A stretch of 64,000 nt of DNA, taken from positions 4,154,001 to 4,218,000 of the forward strand of contig CM056877.1 in assembly GCA_029876055.1 (NCBI GenBank). Direction: 5' to 3'. Under the pieces are notes generated by a model. The model had not been told where the DNA came from. It did not search any database and saw nothing but the letters and a program-made list of their open reading frames with translations. The DNA comes from Madurella fahalii (lineage: Eukaryota > Ascomycota > Sordariomycetes > Sordariales). Positions 20,529-31,749 of this stretch are shown one piece after another. Both the position numbers and the translations under genes were made by a program. Each line of letters starts with the position of its first letter. Position 1 is the stretch's first letter.

Positions 20529-21202
20529 ATGGCTCCGGAAACCAGAGTCTTCGAATACCGCCCGCTCCGGCCTCGCCAAATTCGCCTTCTTCACTTGCAT
20601 CCTTCGGGCCTGTCGGCCCCGATCGGCTGCAGTCTGAAGCACGCAGCGCTCCGAGATCCGCCTCCACACTACACCGCGCTATCGCATACGTGGGGCCAGG
20701 AGCCCGCGACGTGTCAGAATATCCATATACGTCAAGGCGTGGAGTTGAGCCACTGCAAACCCCTGTTGTGGCGAGGATCCACGCCAGGGGGTGGCCACTC
20801 GCCAGAATAGAGATTTCCAGAGCCAGAGGCTCTCCAGACACAACATAATACAGTCAATTACACCTAATTAACCTGCAAGTGAGCCAATCCAACACGACGG
20901 TTCCGATCCTTCTCAACAGCGCAGCATTCCACATTCGAGCCAACCTCGCGGACGCTCTCCACCAACTCCGACAGTCTTCAGACGGCAACGTTGTCTTCCT
21001 GTGGATCGACGCCATCTGCATCAACCAGGATGACCTTTCCGAGCGCAGGGACCAGGTCATGCTGATGCGCGACATTTACATGGGCGCGGACCTCGTCACT
21101 GTGTGGCTGGGTGTGGCGGGCGATGGGAGCGACAAGGCGCTGAAGTTCATCAGGGCCATCTCGGCCAAGGTCGCAAGCACCTGGGCGCTGATGTGGGTGT
21201 GA
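20529..21202 (+). pseudogene. Truncated HET-domain relic with a 134-bp insertion
   Basis: From ATG 20529 the frame gives FEYRPLRPRQIRLLHLHPS, HYTALSHTWGQEP and NIHIRQG. It is then interrupted and resumes as TVPILLNSAAFHIRANLADAL, FLWIDAICINQDDL, MLMRDIYMGADLVTVWLG. These are the canonical HET motifs of the 'small HET' type. The interruption (20746-20879 plus repeat) is flanked by a 7-bp direct repeat TGAGCCA, and removing one repeat unit restores frame. The protein ends at 21202 shortly after the HET core; the usual long C-terminal region is absent and dispersed repeat X begins at about 21380. Confidence 0.75.
20746..20886. mobile_element. 134-bp insertion flanked by TGAGCCA direct repeats
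   Basis: TGAGCCA occurs at 20746-20752 and 20880-20886, and the coding frame is continuous if the segment from one repeat to the next is removed. The right end (CCTAATTAACCTGCAAG) looks like an intron 3' end, so an intron with a non-canonical GC donor (AAG|GCGTGG at 20735/20736) is an alternative. Confidence 0.4.
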
Positions 21203-21379
21203 TGCGACTCCACACAGCGGAGATTGGGCGCACACCGGTTGGGCAACGGCGAATGAGCACGACCTTCCCACCGCAGGGAAAAACGTACAGGAATTATCAC
21301 AAACCACCGCTGCACTAAATAGCACGGAATTCAATTACTTCTATGCAGTGGTATTTGCTGTTTTATCTGACAGAAGTAA

Positions 21380-21760
21380 GAGTGTTTTGCAGGAGGTGTA
21401 GGTGCGAGATTTGGAAGGCAGAGGCAAAGTTCCCAGCGGTCAGGTAACGTTAGGCAACTCGAAAAAAATACAAGAAGTAAAGGCGGAGCTGTTCATTTTC
21501 AAAAGGGATAGAGACCCATGTCTCCCATCATTATATCTCGGACTTATTCCTAGGCCCACTCGGCTAGAGTTGAAGCAATTCAGCATGCTGCGGCGGGGCC
21601 TGCCGAAAATGATACCGAGAGTGAGCAAAGGTGAGCAAGCCTGAGCCAATCCTGAGCCAATCCTGAGCCGGGCCTGAATCGGGTTGAGCAATGTCACGTG
21701 GGCGAGGTACGAAAATGGAGATTTCGTATGCCCAGATTCGTCGCACACAACCGAAGTTGT
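21380..21760 (+). repeat. Dispersed repeat family X, copy at 21 kb
   Basis: Aligns with 51490-51840: shared blocks GNGCGAGANTTNGAAGGNAGAGG, GGACTCGTTGGCNAGAGTTGAAGCAATTC-like sequence, clustered TGAGC motifs, and CCCAGATTNGTC, in the same order. It lies directly downstream of the truncated HET relic. Confidence 0.65.
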
Positions 21761-22310
21761 CACGAGCCCAGTCGGCGAGGCTACCGAAGTGGCGCAGGCT
21801 CCCGCCTCTCTTCCGCTTCCCTCACGGCGCTCGTTCCGTATGACGGGCGGTTTATTTCGTGGCTTCGCCATGTTGCGTCCCCAGAAGCTCGATGAATAAC
21901 GCAATGACGGCGCTTGGGATCTATTCCCGAAGATATGCGCTCGGGATTGAGTCCCGGCTACGTATATGCTTGGCTGCTTAATGTAGCTGGCGGTCGGGTT
22001 CTCACGTCTGGGGCGATAAGAGCCGGAAGCCAGCCTGGACCAACGCTAAGTGACCCCGACACATGCACTCAGACCTTGCAAGGCCTGTTTACGTCAATCG
22101 AATGCGGGGACCATCGATGGCAACGATAGATTTTACCATTAAACCATTGACGCCACTGTTGGCAGTTGATGTCCGAGGAACGTGATACGGCGCCTTTTTC
22201 CCTAGCCCGGCAGGGTGCAACATTACGGCCTCCCGGGGTGCGGGGCAGTTTTGGAGGCCGCTCTCAGGTTTCTTGGCCAACCAAACAACGAGCAATGATC
22301 TCCCCCAAAC
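21761..22310. other. Intergenic, no gene seen
   Basis: Short frames only, without recognisable motifs. Confidence 0.35.
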
Positions 22311-24476
22311 ATGGTCGACTCCACCCCCCCAAGCCGGCCACCTCGGGGTGGGGACAAGCCCGCGGCGATGAATGCCCGGCATCAGCGCGTTCTGGAGTGG
22401 ATATGCACCGGTAGGCATGTCGTCGAGGCCGACTACGTCAAGCCGGCGGCCGGCAGCAGCAACAGTGTTCTAATTGACGAAGACGACGACGACAACAACA
22501 ACAAGAACAAGGACAAGAACAACAACCGCGCAGCTCAGTCGGTTCCGGATGCGTCACCACCCTCGCCCACAAGGTTAAGCAGCAGCGCCAGCAGCGCCAG
22601 CAGCAGCTCGTCGCCCATCTCGGACCGATTGATCGGCGTGGATGACGGCGACGACGACCCTTTGATACCCCCCCGTGGCGGCCATCGACCGCGTCTTTCG
22701 GGATGGTCGGGCAACGTGGGCTGCGTTCCTCAAGCGCGCCAACTCGCTCCCCGCGCACGCCTTTCCGGACGGCGTGGGGGGTCCCTCCATCATGCTGAAG
22801 GATGTCCCCGCCCTCCCGGCTCATCTGCCGCGCCATGGCCACATCGCCGGGCGCCCGCTGTGGCATGTTCCGGATCCCGAACACGAGGGTGACACGGCGG
22901 CTCAGGGCCTTGATCTCCAGTACCTGCACGGCCGCCGGGTCTACTTCCACGTCTCCCGTCCGAAACCAGTCGAATGTCATGTCTATTCCCACCCTCCGCT
23001 TCCTGGTCATGACCTTCTGAGTGCTCAGCGAGGCCTGTCGATTTTAACCCTATGCTGGTCGTATATTCTGTCCGTCCGGCTCTTAGAGCTGCAACGGAGG
23101 AAGCCAATATACTCTCAACACTGCTTGCTACCTGTCACGGCAAAGGCTTTCAAGCCGAGTTCTGGCGAGGTTCTTCTGGACCTCAGCGCATCAGCCTCCC
23201 CCAAGCTGGTGAGGTAGCTTTGTGCTATTCTATCGCCTCGGCCCGGTTGGACCGTAGACGGCGGGGGGTTTCCTCCATGGGCCGCCTTCTGTTCCGGACA
23301 AGTCCGGTTTGTGGTCGCTACCACCAACGGGCCGGCGAGCTTCCCCTCTCCCGGCGAATCGCCGCCGAACTCTATAGAAGCCACGGAGCTCCTGATCCAG
23401 TTTTGTGCGATATGGGCTACTTTGAGCCGGAGCATCAGCCCGAAGACCATCAGCCGGAGCTATCTCCGGCCACCACCGCCTTCTTGGCCGCACTCGTGCT
23501 TCCATTCTATCGTTTGGACGGCCTCCGACCGCAATTCCCTAGCCCCATTCTCAAGAGATGTAGCGCGGGCATAGCCAAGGGCACCACAAGGGAACCTGCT
23601 CGGATTCGACAGTACGCCGCCGACCTTCGGTATTACATGACGCTCAGCATGAACACAAAGTGCCTCGGATCCGCGCTCTGGAGTATCTTTTGGCAACCCG
23701 ATATCGAAACCAACCTAGTCAGCCCCTGGCTCTCCTCTATCTCCTACGTCCTCAAGCCTGTCCTGGAATCCCGTAACCTGGGCCAACTCGCTAAAGTCTT
23801 TGCATGTTGTCGACCTCGGATTGCCTCGTGGTGGCTAGGCATTTTTCTCCTTGGCGATTTCACTATTCTCGACTGGATCACCCGCTATCTAGAAACACTC
23901 GAGGAGCGTTGGGGTTTCGGTCCTATGTCCCTTCCCGACAGTACCGTGGCTGCCTGGACCGGCTCCCCTCAGTCGTTCCTCGACGACGAGTCGCCGAGTC
24001 CGTATACGCATCCGGACGAACTTATTTCGAGGTCCGACGTACTACGACATCGCTACACTTTTCGCCTCCAGGACGACTCCTCCCGGACTTTGTCTTGGCG
24101 CCCGTTTGGGCATGTCGCCAGGGAATTGGTTGAGCCGGATCTCTGGCCCTAGCTAGAACGTGGACACGTGAGAGAATACGTCCATTGGGTTTGGTGGGTC
24201 AAGACGAGCAAAGGTTTGGTTCAGGATGTCCAGCTCGGTTTCCGCAAAGACACGGGAAGATTTGTTCCAGACGTCCCGGACCACTTGGAAACCCTCCGTG
24301 GCCGCGGACGGATATCTGCGAACGTGGTGATCAGGCTTGGGCCGTCGCGGGACTCAACCCTTCGCATGCTGAATTTCTGTATGCAAGACGCCAGAGGCGG
24401 TCGTGATGCCTGCCTCCTGGGTGTGCCGGCGACGGCATCCCACCCTTGGCTCAAGTACTGGGCAGACTTGGGGTGA
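22311..24476 (+). pseudogene. Relic of a large conserved fungal protein of unknown function
   Basis: Successive plus-strand frames form one decayed gene. An acidic/Asn-rich N-terminus (22311-22670) shifts frame in a C-run near 22668 and continues as IDRVFRDGRATWAAFLKRA, LDLQYLHGRRVYFHVSRP, LCWSYILSVRLLELQRR and SASPKLVR. Then a TAG (23215-23217) stands where Trp is expected before LCAILSPRPGW. After a further frameshift near 23580 come AADLRYYMTLS, ESRNLGQLAKVFACCRPRIA, WITRYLETLEERWGFG, WTGSPQSFLDDE, LRHRYTFRLQD and WRPFGHV. A TAG (24150-24152) lies between LWP and LERG, again a Trp position, then YVHWVWW and FRKDTGRFVPDVPDHLE. I recognise the family as widespread in plant- and insect-associated Sordariomycetes but without a known function. 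Confidence 0.65.
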
Positions 24477-24839
24477 CATTGTGCACCTCTTACATGTCAT
24501 GACGTGGCGGGCAAACGGTGGAGCAGCAATCAATAAACTACCTATACCAAGGCAGGTCAAAGAGAAAACATGAACCCAAAGGAATGTGTGTCCAATCTCC
24601 CATCTTGAACCAAAAGGAGGGCGATAAGCCAAGCGAATGTGTGCCCGTCCAACTCTTCTACACCATACCCAAGCATAGGTACTCAACCCTGATCCAGCCC
24701 TTTACTTGTTGCGCGGCTTTCCCTTACCTCCCTTTGTCGCCTTCCCCTTGCCCTTCTTGTCCCCCTTCTCACCACTCCCCGAAGCCTGGTCTCCCAAACC
24801 CTGTTATCCTGCCAGCTGGCTCTCCAGGGTCAGCCCAAA

Positions 24840-25428
24840 CGCCACGTCCAGTACGGCTGACCCGATGACGGGTCTGTGAACTGCAGGTAGGCGGCGCCCT
24901 CGGCCGTCGATAGTTGCAGCCACTGGTCGGGCCGCGTCCGCGAGGGCAGACATCTGCTGCGGCTCGTCCATGCCGAACGGGTCGGAGAAGGAGGAGGAAG
25001 TGGTGCCGTGCGACCCACACCACACGTACCGCGCTTGTGTCTGCCGCGTCGAGGCGCCCGTCGTGCCGGCCCGGGGATCTATGACCGTGGGCGGGTCCTC
25101 GGACTCTTCTGACGGCTGTCGGGCGTGTCCTGGTGAGCGGGAGGCTGGTATGTACGTGGAGGTGGTGTAGGCCCCTGTGGTGTAGGGCGCCGCCGTGGTC
25201 GATGCAGTGGTGGTGTAGGAGGCCGTCGTGTAGGCTGTGTACGATGGGGCAGCCTAGCTGACCGTTGTCAACATGGTTCAAGCCGGAGTGGTGGAGATTT
25301 CTGGGATCAGCGCCACGCCACCCCATCGCGGTGTACTCCCCCGCGGTGGTCGTGGCGGTCGTTGGCACGGGTGACATTGTCTCTTGGATTGATGGAATCG
25401 CGGGAGTTGGTGTCGAGTGGTGTATCAC
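24840..25428 (-). pseudogene. Low-complexity Ser/Thr/Tyr-rich protein relic
   Basis: On the minus strand one frame reads a repetitive Tyr-Thr-Thr/Ala segment (about 25130-25250), then RYVWCGSHGTTSSSFSDPF, while another frame carries WLQLSTAEGAAYLQFTDPSS (about 24850-24920). These look like parts of one protein separated by a frameshift near 24950. I do not recognise the family; the Thr/Tyr repeats suggest a wall- or surface-related or disordered protein. Confidence 0.3.
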
Positions 25429-25734
25429 GCCAGAGCTGACGGTGCTGGAGTCCGCGTCGTTGGTGGTCGACGAGTCTTCCTGATCCCCATCGCGCGACCA
25501 GTATCCAGGGTGATCTTGATAGTATTCGTGGGATTGAAGCTGACGAGCCTGCAGGATGTCTTCACCGCCGCTGAAACATCGCTGTGATCAGGTGATCAAA
25601 CTGGAGCGAGATTCAAATTGAGGAGGATGGATGTGTCGCGCAGATCAGAAAAGGCGAGATCCGACAAGTAGCTCCTCGAGATCAACGAACTGCGGTCAAG
25701 ATTTCGACCCCGTGATGAACGGTCCGACGCCTAT

Positions 25735-26130
25735 TTGGGCGAGATGGTCTTGTTCCAAGTCCGGCTGCTAATTGACACTGGGGGGCATCAGCAAGCTCTC
25801 TCTGTGTTGGATACATTCCGGCCACTTGATCCTCTTCGAATCTCTACGCTTGAGCAGAGTACGCTGAATGATATCGCATTCGTCCGGGGGGAAGTGGCTC
25901 GTTACCGAGGGAAGTTCGCGGAGGACCGGGACAATTTCTTGGAATTGTTTGACCATACGCCGCCGCCGGCGAAGGTTGTGACCCAAGTCAGCGCGGTGTA
26001 TTGCGAACTGGGCCGTTTTGACTTTTTCATCAGGTCGTTGACTGGTGATCTCGAGCTGCTGGAGGAGAATAGCCGTGCGATGGAAAGTCGGAAAACGAAT
26101 CAATTGTGGTTGACACTGCCAGATGCTTAA
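25735..26130 (+). pseudogene. Fragment of a helical-repeat (TPR-like) protein
   Basis: An open frame of 131 codons rich in helices: VRLLIDTGGHQQALSVLDTF, FVRGEVARYRGKFAEDRDNF, VSAVYCELGRFD, followed by LTGDLELLEENS. The helix pairs with small residues at typical positions resemble tetratricopeptide repeats. The first codon is not ATG-selected by context, and no start or partner exons are evident, so it is probably an internal piece of a larger lost gene. Confidence 0.35.
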
Positions 26131-26618
26131 CTCACGAAAGCTGTGGAACTGGTTGTCATGTCTAAGGGGCAATAGCTAGGGCGACCCTACTTATAGTACA
26201 AAACAAAAATGGGCTCTCAGCAAGTTCCAGCCCCCGAGACGCCATCGTAATAGGGGTAACCCTCTGATTAAAGAGAGCTTGTGCTTTGGGGATAGTTTTC
26301 CCCAACTCACTAATTTACTGCGAACCACTCTGTGAATTAGAGTGCGACACGGGCTAAACATGGGAGTCTCTGAGAAGCTAAATCAATGAAAGGAATGGGT
26401 ATATGAAGATAGCGAAATTGGCAATCTAGCTTGAGCCCTCAAGAACAATTACCCTAAAAGGAACCGTACAACCATATACGCCGATGCAGGATAGCCCGAA
26501 TGCACTTCCTCTCGTCCAATGGGGTTAGTACTTGTGTCGTCTGCTAGGACCAGTTGCCGTTCTTGCTCCAATCCCGCCTAACCCCATGACTCTACTACCA
26601 TGTACCATCACAATGAAC
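26131..26618. other. Intergenic, no gene seen
   Basis: Nothing recognisable. It lies 3' of the DUF7924-like relic. Confidence 0.35.
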
Positions 26619-28238
26619 TCATTCCTCTAGCCAAGTGATATTACCATTAACGTGCCTGCGAAAGTACGTGCGTCGTCCGGCATCCCACTCCCAATAAGCC
26701 GCTACGGTTTTACCTTTTCTATAAGGGGAAGATTGTTCTCTCTCAACGATGATATGTCCGGACTCAGCAGCTACTTGGTAGAGCTTCGAGATGGGAGCTG
26801 ACCTTCGACTCTCCCCGGACGATCGTGGAGGCGTCGGCACATAAGATGGTCTTTTAATGCTTGTATAGCTAGACTCGCCATCGATATCACATGTTGGAGG
26901 AGCCTTTCTACTTGCGTGCTTGTACCGCGTAGGTTTAGCTGACGGCGGCAGCTCTTCAACCTCACCGTCATTATCGGAATAGGAATTGTTCACTTGTACA
27001 GGAAAGGGTACTTCTGGAATGTCATCATTATCAGGTAAAGGAGCTCCTTCGGTAATAGGTTGGAGGCTGCCGCAACGCTGCTTCCAGTATCCTTTTAGCT
27101 GGCCATTCAGAGCGTACGACTGGACCTTAACGTAGTCTTGTCCATTCCTAATGTCTCTTCGGCTATCTTTATGCCCTTAGTAAGTATCCTTGATATTTAT
27201 AGACGCATACTAATACTGGTGATATTCAAGTGTACTGTCCTCCGATAGCGCGGTATAATGTATGCAGAAATTGAGATTGATACTGTCCGTGGTGAACGTC
27301 GTAACCTCAGTATAGCTAGGGGGGCAGGTTCGCCGAGATAGGAAAGAGCTTGGTTTATCGTATACTCAAGAGCGGCTCCGTTATAACCGCTCTGCAGCGT
27401 CGCTTCGTCTATGTTCTTTCCAGGTCCCTTCCAATCCCCGGCCAAATACGGTAATGCAAAGGAGAAGGGGGTATCCTTATATAAAACAGCTCCTTTGATG
27501 TGATCCTCGACTGGGAATAGCCGGTACTCTTCCTTCTCAAGTCCCTCAATAAAGTCGGGTTGCGGAGCAGATAGGCCGTTGTTGAAGCTAACATCTTTTG
27601 GGAAACCTGTCAACGCTTGGTTGAAGATTCTTTTATAACTATCGTTGTCGTATTCCTTAAGCAACTTTCTCCCGACTTCGAAGACTAGGGTCACTTTATT
27701 ACTAGCACCCTCGACCTTTTTGATATACCGTTTGTACTCTAGTTCTGTAGTGGAGGTGGTGGCGCGGGATCTGGCGTATCGTTTGTGGACAACCTTAAGG
27801 TTCTTAGGCGGCTTGGATAAACGTGGGGGAAGGATACCATTGTTTCGGGTCTGGTCGGCAAAACCAGATGTCGTTGAGATGGTCTTTGTTGATGTTGACT
27901 CGTCTGTAGAGTCGGGGTGCGTAGTCGCCTTATTAGATGACTTCCTCCTGCCAATCTTGTTGAAGCGGCCCAAATTCTTCCGTGTTAATTGTGCCCTCTC
28001 TAACTCGGGTTCGTTGTTGTCGTCGTTGCTGTCGATCTGCCGTTTCCGCAGTCGTTTGGCTGGAGAGGCTTGCTCTTGCCCGTCCACCTTGGGCTGACGA
28101 AGGGAGGTGTCTCGATGCTAGGGATGCTTGTGCGTTGGCACCTGTCGGATCGGCTGCACCGGTTCCTCTATTAGTTGGTGAATCGTGTGAGCGAACAGTG
28201 TCATACCTGCGCTGTCCAGTCCGCTTTCCAGTCCTCAA
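26619..28238 (-). pseudogene. DUF7924-like fungal protein relic
   Basis: A basic, disordered N-terminus (KRLRKRQI, acidic Asp/Asn run) leads into the conserved domain: LFPVEDHIKGAVLYKDTPF, PYLAGDWKGPGKNIDEA, LQSGYNGAALEYTINQAL and YLGEPAP. A frameshift in a C-run near 27330 moves the frame. In the continuing ancestral frame I read EVTTFTTD, TLEYHQY then TAG (27212-27210), then KDTY followed by TAA (27179-27177), GHKDSRRDIRN, SYALNGQL. Both stops stand where Gln is expected. Downstream the same gene continues into the frame 26993-26619. This family is fungus-specific; a PD-(D/E)XK-nuclease-like relationship has been suggested for similar proteins, which I cannot test here. Clearly inactivated. 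Confidence 0.65.
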
Positions 28239-29158
28239 CTCTAGATCGTTGCAAATCCGGTTGCATTGATCGCACTCTCTGTGCTGGTGAAGACCGGATA
28301 TCGGATATCGCGCCGGGCTGTCGTGTATGCGCCGTCGTCTCTTGTGTCAGGTCTCTCCCTACTGGAGACTGCTTGCTGTGGCTCGGTGGAAGTTCTTCAC
28401 CTGCAAGTCAGTACATCTCTTCTTCCTAGATAAACGAGCGCACTGCCGACATGCATACCTATGCTTTCACCTGCAGCAGCGGTGTCCAGGAACTTCTCTT
28501 CCGAGAGCTTGCAAGATTTCAGACAGGGGTGACGAGTCCGTTGCGACTTGCCAACTTCACCTCTCATGGCGATGAACCTGCAGGTGTTACAGAGGTCTGA
28601 ATTATGTACCAGACTTCAGGCGGCCGACACAACGGGTCGGGAGAGCCGCAATGCCAAGAAACGCTTGACCTTTGATCTGGTGCCATGAGAATCCTTCGCA
28701 GGCAGCAGGTCCCTTCGTTGGGGCCGGCTACGCTTCCCGGACATGCGGGGCAACGTTTAAGTGGATGCATAAGGTAACCCCTCATTCGCCATTGATCCAT
28801 ACGCAGACCATCAGGCAGTTCGCGCTGCGCCGTTGCACGAAGAGTCGGCTGCGGAATGATTTGGCTACGTGTAAATTGGGGCTGATAAAATCGCAAATGC
28901 GGTCTTCACACTGCATCCTAGAGGTGATCATGACTTGATTGGCGACGGACAGCGCATTAGCCCAAACGTGAGCACGCTGTCATTTGTGAACTGCAGGTGC
29001 TATTAAGCTCTCCACCGGCCGTGCACCATCGCTGATTTGTGGGTCCCTTGCTGCATGCCACTGCAATGTAACCCACCTTGGCCTGGCCCTGGCCACTTAA
29101 TGGAGACGAGGGATTCCCCGCCCTGCTCCAAAAGCTAAACTTCACAATTCAAAACATC
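28239..29158. other. Intergenic, no gene seen
   Basis: Frames such as 28564-28896 (minus) and 28672-28938 (plus) overlap antisense and show no family motif. Confidence 0.35.
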
Positions 29159-29621
29159 ATGACGAACTCGTCAAGCGCAGAGCAGGGCACATTAACTCAA
29201 CCTTCCATCATTGCACCCTTTTTACAACTCCGGCCACTGAGCAAGGAATCCCAGCCAACCAGCGAGAGCCTCTTTAAGCAAAAGGCCGAGGACTGAGGGC
29301 GATGAGAATGATAATGAGAATGGGACGGTGGCTCAAGACGACGATAGTAACTGTTGCGACTACCCTGAACATGAGCCGAGCGTAGGAGTGGGATGTAGCT
29401 GTTTGGATTTGGAGGGCAGCAACGAAGACGAGGAAAGCGACCCTGAGCGTGGCCGGCCACGAAAACGTCTCCGAGTAGCCGACGTGGTGGAGCAGTTACA
29501 CCTAGAGCCCTTCCTCAACCGAACTCCCTCTTTCAATAAGGAGGCTAGAAGTTGCGGTAGCCGAGGCTTTGGAGCATCTTTGATCGGATTTTCTTCTGGC
29601 TTGAGACGCCGTCGTAGGTAA
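29159..29621 (+). pseudogene. Fragment of an acidic, disordered protein
   Basis: From ATG 29159 the frame gives MTNSSSAEQGTLTQPSII...SLFKQKAED, then a stop. One base out of frame it continues with an Asp/Glu/Asn-rich stretch, GRPRKRLRVADVVEQLHLEPF, NRTPSF, to 29621. The basic GRPRKR patch could be an AT-hook or nuclear signal. A single frameshift near 29297 appears to separate the halves. Family not recognised. Confidence 0.35.
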
Positions 29622-30264
29622 CAACGATTTCTTGCGGCACTAGGCCTTGAGAAAGCGTTCCGTTTATGCGTACTTACATCACCCTCCTGGTTCCCCAGAA
29701 TCGGTACTGGTGGCGGAGAATTCCGCATGGTCAACTTGACTACATACGGTGTAAACGGGCAGAACGGTCCTTTTTTTTGTGTGTGTGTGTGTGTATGTCA
29801 TTTTCCGAATGATGATCCTAGGCACTAGTGAAGCTACTGAACCAAATGACTTGGCGGATGGAAAAGCCCAAACTGGCCTGACCGTTACCAGGTTCCCCAA
29901 CCAATAAGCTGTCCCAATGCATTTTTGGACTATCACTCTTTTCTCCGGGGTTCTGTCAGGAAGCTGCATCCCGCCTATCACTCTCGTGTTGGCATCGTTG
30001 GAAGTTCGTGGTCTCATTTCCTAAATACGACGTGACCAATTCCTGCTAGAGCTCCCTGAACAAGTAACTTCAACCAAACTTGCTGCAATCAGACGAGATT
30101 ATCCGTGTGGAACCGGCACTCGGCGCTATGAGCAGTATTGTCGCTCCTGACAATCTCCTGGTAATCTGCCAAGCATTCCCAACAGAACTGGTACCGACAC
30201 TTGATACCTATTCTCAAGTTTCAGCAAAAGGAAAGTTGTCAAAAACGAGACGATATAATGCATG
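29622..30264. other. Intergenic with a short GT microsatellite
   Basis: A (GT)n run of about 20 bp lies at 29777-29797. No coding sequence is seen. It is the 3' flank of the RBR gene on the minus strand. Confidence 0.45.
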
Positions 30265-31171
30265 CTAGGAGATCGGCAAATAGTAGCCGCCCGCGCATGT
30301 TGTGTGTTTACTCCAAGGGCCCCCGCAGAGCCAGCAGAACTCATGAGCGCAGCCGGAGCCTGTCAGGACGTCAGGCACGTAACATGGCACAGATAGCACA
30401 CAAGGATGTCGATATGAAAACCGCTTACATGTCATGTGAGAGCTAAGAACATCGGTTAGCAACAATTAGCCGCCCAAGTCATGGGAACTCACCAGCCTCC
30501 ATTCTTCTCGATGCTCCTGCCGCAGCCAGGACAGGGCTTCGAGATCTGCTTGATTGTTTCCTCGCTCGCCTTGAGGTCTAGATAACTCTGAATGCGGAGA
30601 TCGGTCTTGGCAAGGTTTTGGCTGGGACTGATTTGTAAATGGTCCCAGTCGTCGCAGCTCAGCCCTGTATGCCAGGGCACCTTGTGCTGGAAGCACGTCC
30701 GGCTACCGCAGGAGCTGCACTTGACAATGGGCTGCTCATGGCCACCGTCGTGGATTTGTCCGTTGCCACAACCTCCGGCACACTAAACGCAGCCAACGTC
30801 AGCATGTCTGCTAAACCATTGAAGGGTGTAGGGAGACCTGCCCATACAAAGTTCTTGTCCGCCTCAAGAGCCTTGCGTAGGGAAAATTCGTTGTATTTCC
30901 GCCACGATTCACTGTCGGAATATCTCTGCACAACGTCGGGGGTGAGCCAACTTTCGCATTCCGGACATGCCACTTCTGACCGCAGCTTGGTGTCGAGATC
31001 ACAGCGGATGCCGGATCTTACACAATCCAGGCATGTCGACGGGCGGTGTTTGCATGTGCTGGTAAGAGGAGCGTCGGGAAACGCCGTTCTCTCCTTTGTC
31101 TCGATGCAAACAGCACATTCATGCGACTCGGTCCAGGCGTCGAAGGACCATGTTCCTACCTCGTTGTCCAT
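30265..31171 (-). CDS. RBR-type (RING-between-RING) E3 ubiquitin ligase (4 exons, 240 aa)
   Basis: Exons 31171-30838, 30772-30493, 30442-30429 (14 nt) and 30359-30265; introns of 65, 50 and 69 bp. RING1: ECAVCIETK, TCKHRPSTCLDC, ACPEC. IBR: FVWAGCGNGQIHDGG, VKCSSCGSRTC, PWHTGLSC. RING2: CPGCGRSIEKNGGC, SHMTCSGCAHEFCWLC. RBR enzymes take ubiquitin from an E2 onto a RING2 cysteine before transfer to substrate; the expected catalytic Cys (in GGCSHMTC) is encoded across the exon 2/exon 3 junction. All zinc-ligand positions appear present and the frame is open, so it looks functional. The short protein has no extra substrate domain. A different acceptor for intron 1 would put the IBR out of frame, which supports the one chosen. 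Confidence 0.85.
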
Positions 31172-31749
31172 GATAGCAGGCTGAATGATGGGCTAACCTT
31201 AGCACACAGGACTTGAGGTGATACGAAGGTAGTCCGATCGACGGCCACCACTGCAGATTATATCCTCGCCAGCTGGACGCCATCGCCGAATGAGCTGCCA
31301 ATGAAAGGCTGTGATTTAATCCTCTCTGACCCCGGGAAATCTCGCAGATTGCACAGTAGGATGCCAGCCAATGTGACCGACCGGTAGGCCTCACTACATC
31401 ATCGACCAATTCATTAGGACCAATCCACCAGAACAAAGGAGCTTGGAGGACGGCAGGTAGTTGAGTGAAAACCATGTTTGCTGCAGGCCACGGGGGCCTA
31501 CAGCCGTAGGCCTCACTGCATCATTGGCCAAGCCACCAAAACAAAGGAGCACATTGCAGTCACTACTTTACTTCCCTTCCACACATTTCGTTCGTGCATC
31601 ACTCCCTCGACTGCCGCGGGCCGTTTTTTGCCTGAAGCTGCAATCACGCCTCAGGCATCATGTACCATCAAGCACCCTGATTTTCAGCCCGCCGTGCGCC
31701 CCGGGCAGTTGCCCCATCTTCCCACCTTCATACCTTCTCAATCTCTATC
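31172..31749. other. Divergent intergenic region
   Basis: Lies between the starts of the RBR gene (minus) and the membrane-protein gene at 31750 (plus). It contains a short direct duplication: GGCCTCACTNCATCAT followed by CCAA and CCACCA(G/A)AACAAAGGAGC occurs at about 31386-31442 and again at 31509-31550. The plus frame 31461-32009 shows no family motif. Confidence 0.45.

Noticed and set aside
22438..23010. 190-codon minus-strand frame with a Cys-rich run
   Set aside because: Antisense to the GC-rich acidic N-terminus of the conserved-protein relic; the Cys run is the complement of AAC/GAC/CAG repeats.
29776..29797. GT microsatellite as a regulatory element
   Set aside because: Short and common in fungal DNA; no gene start nearby to connect it with.
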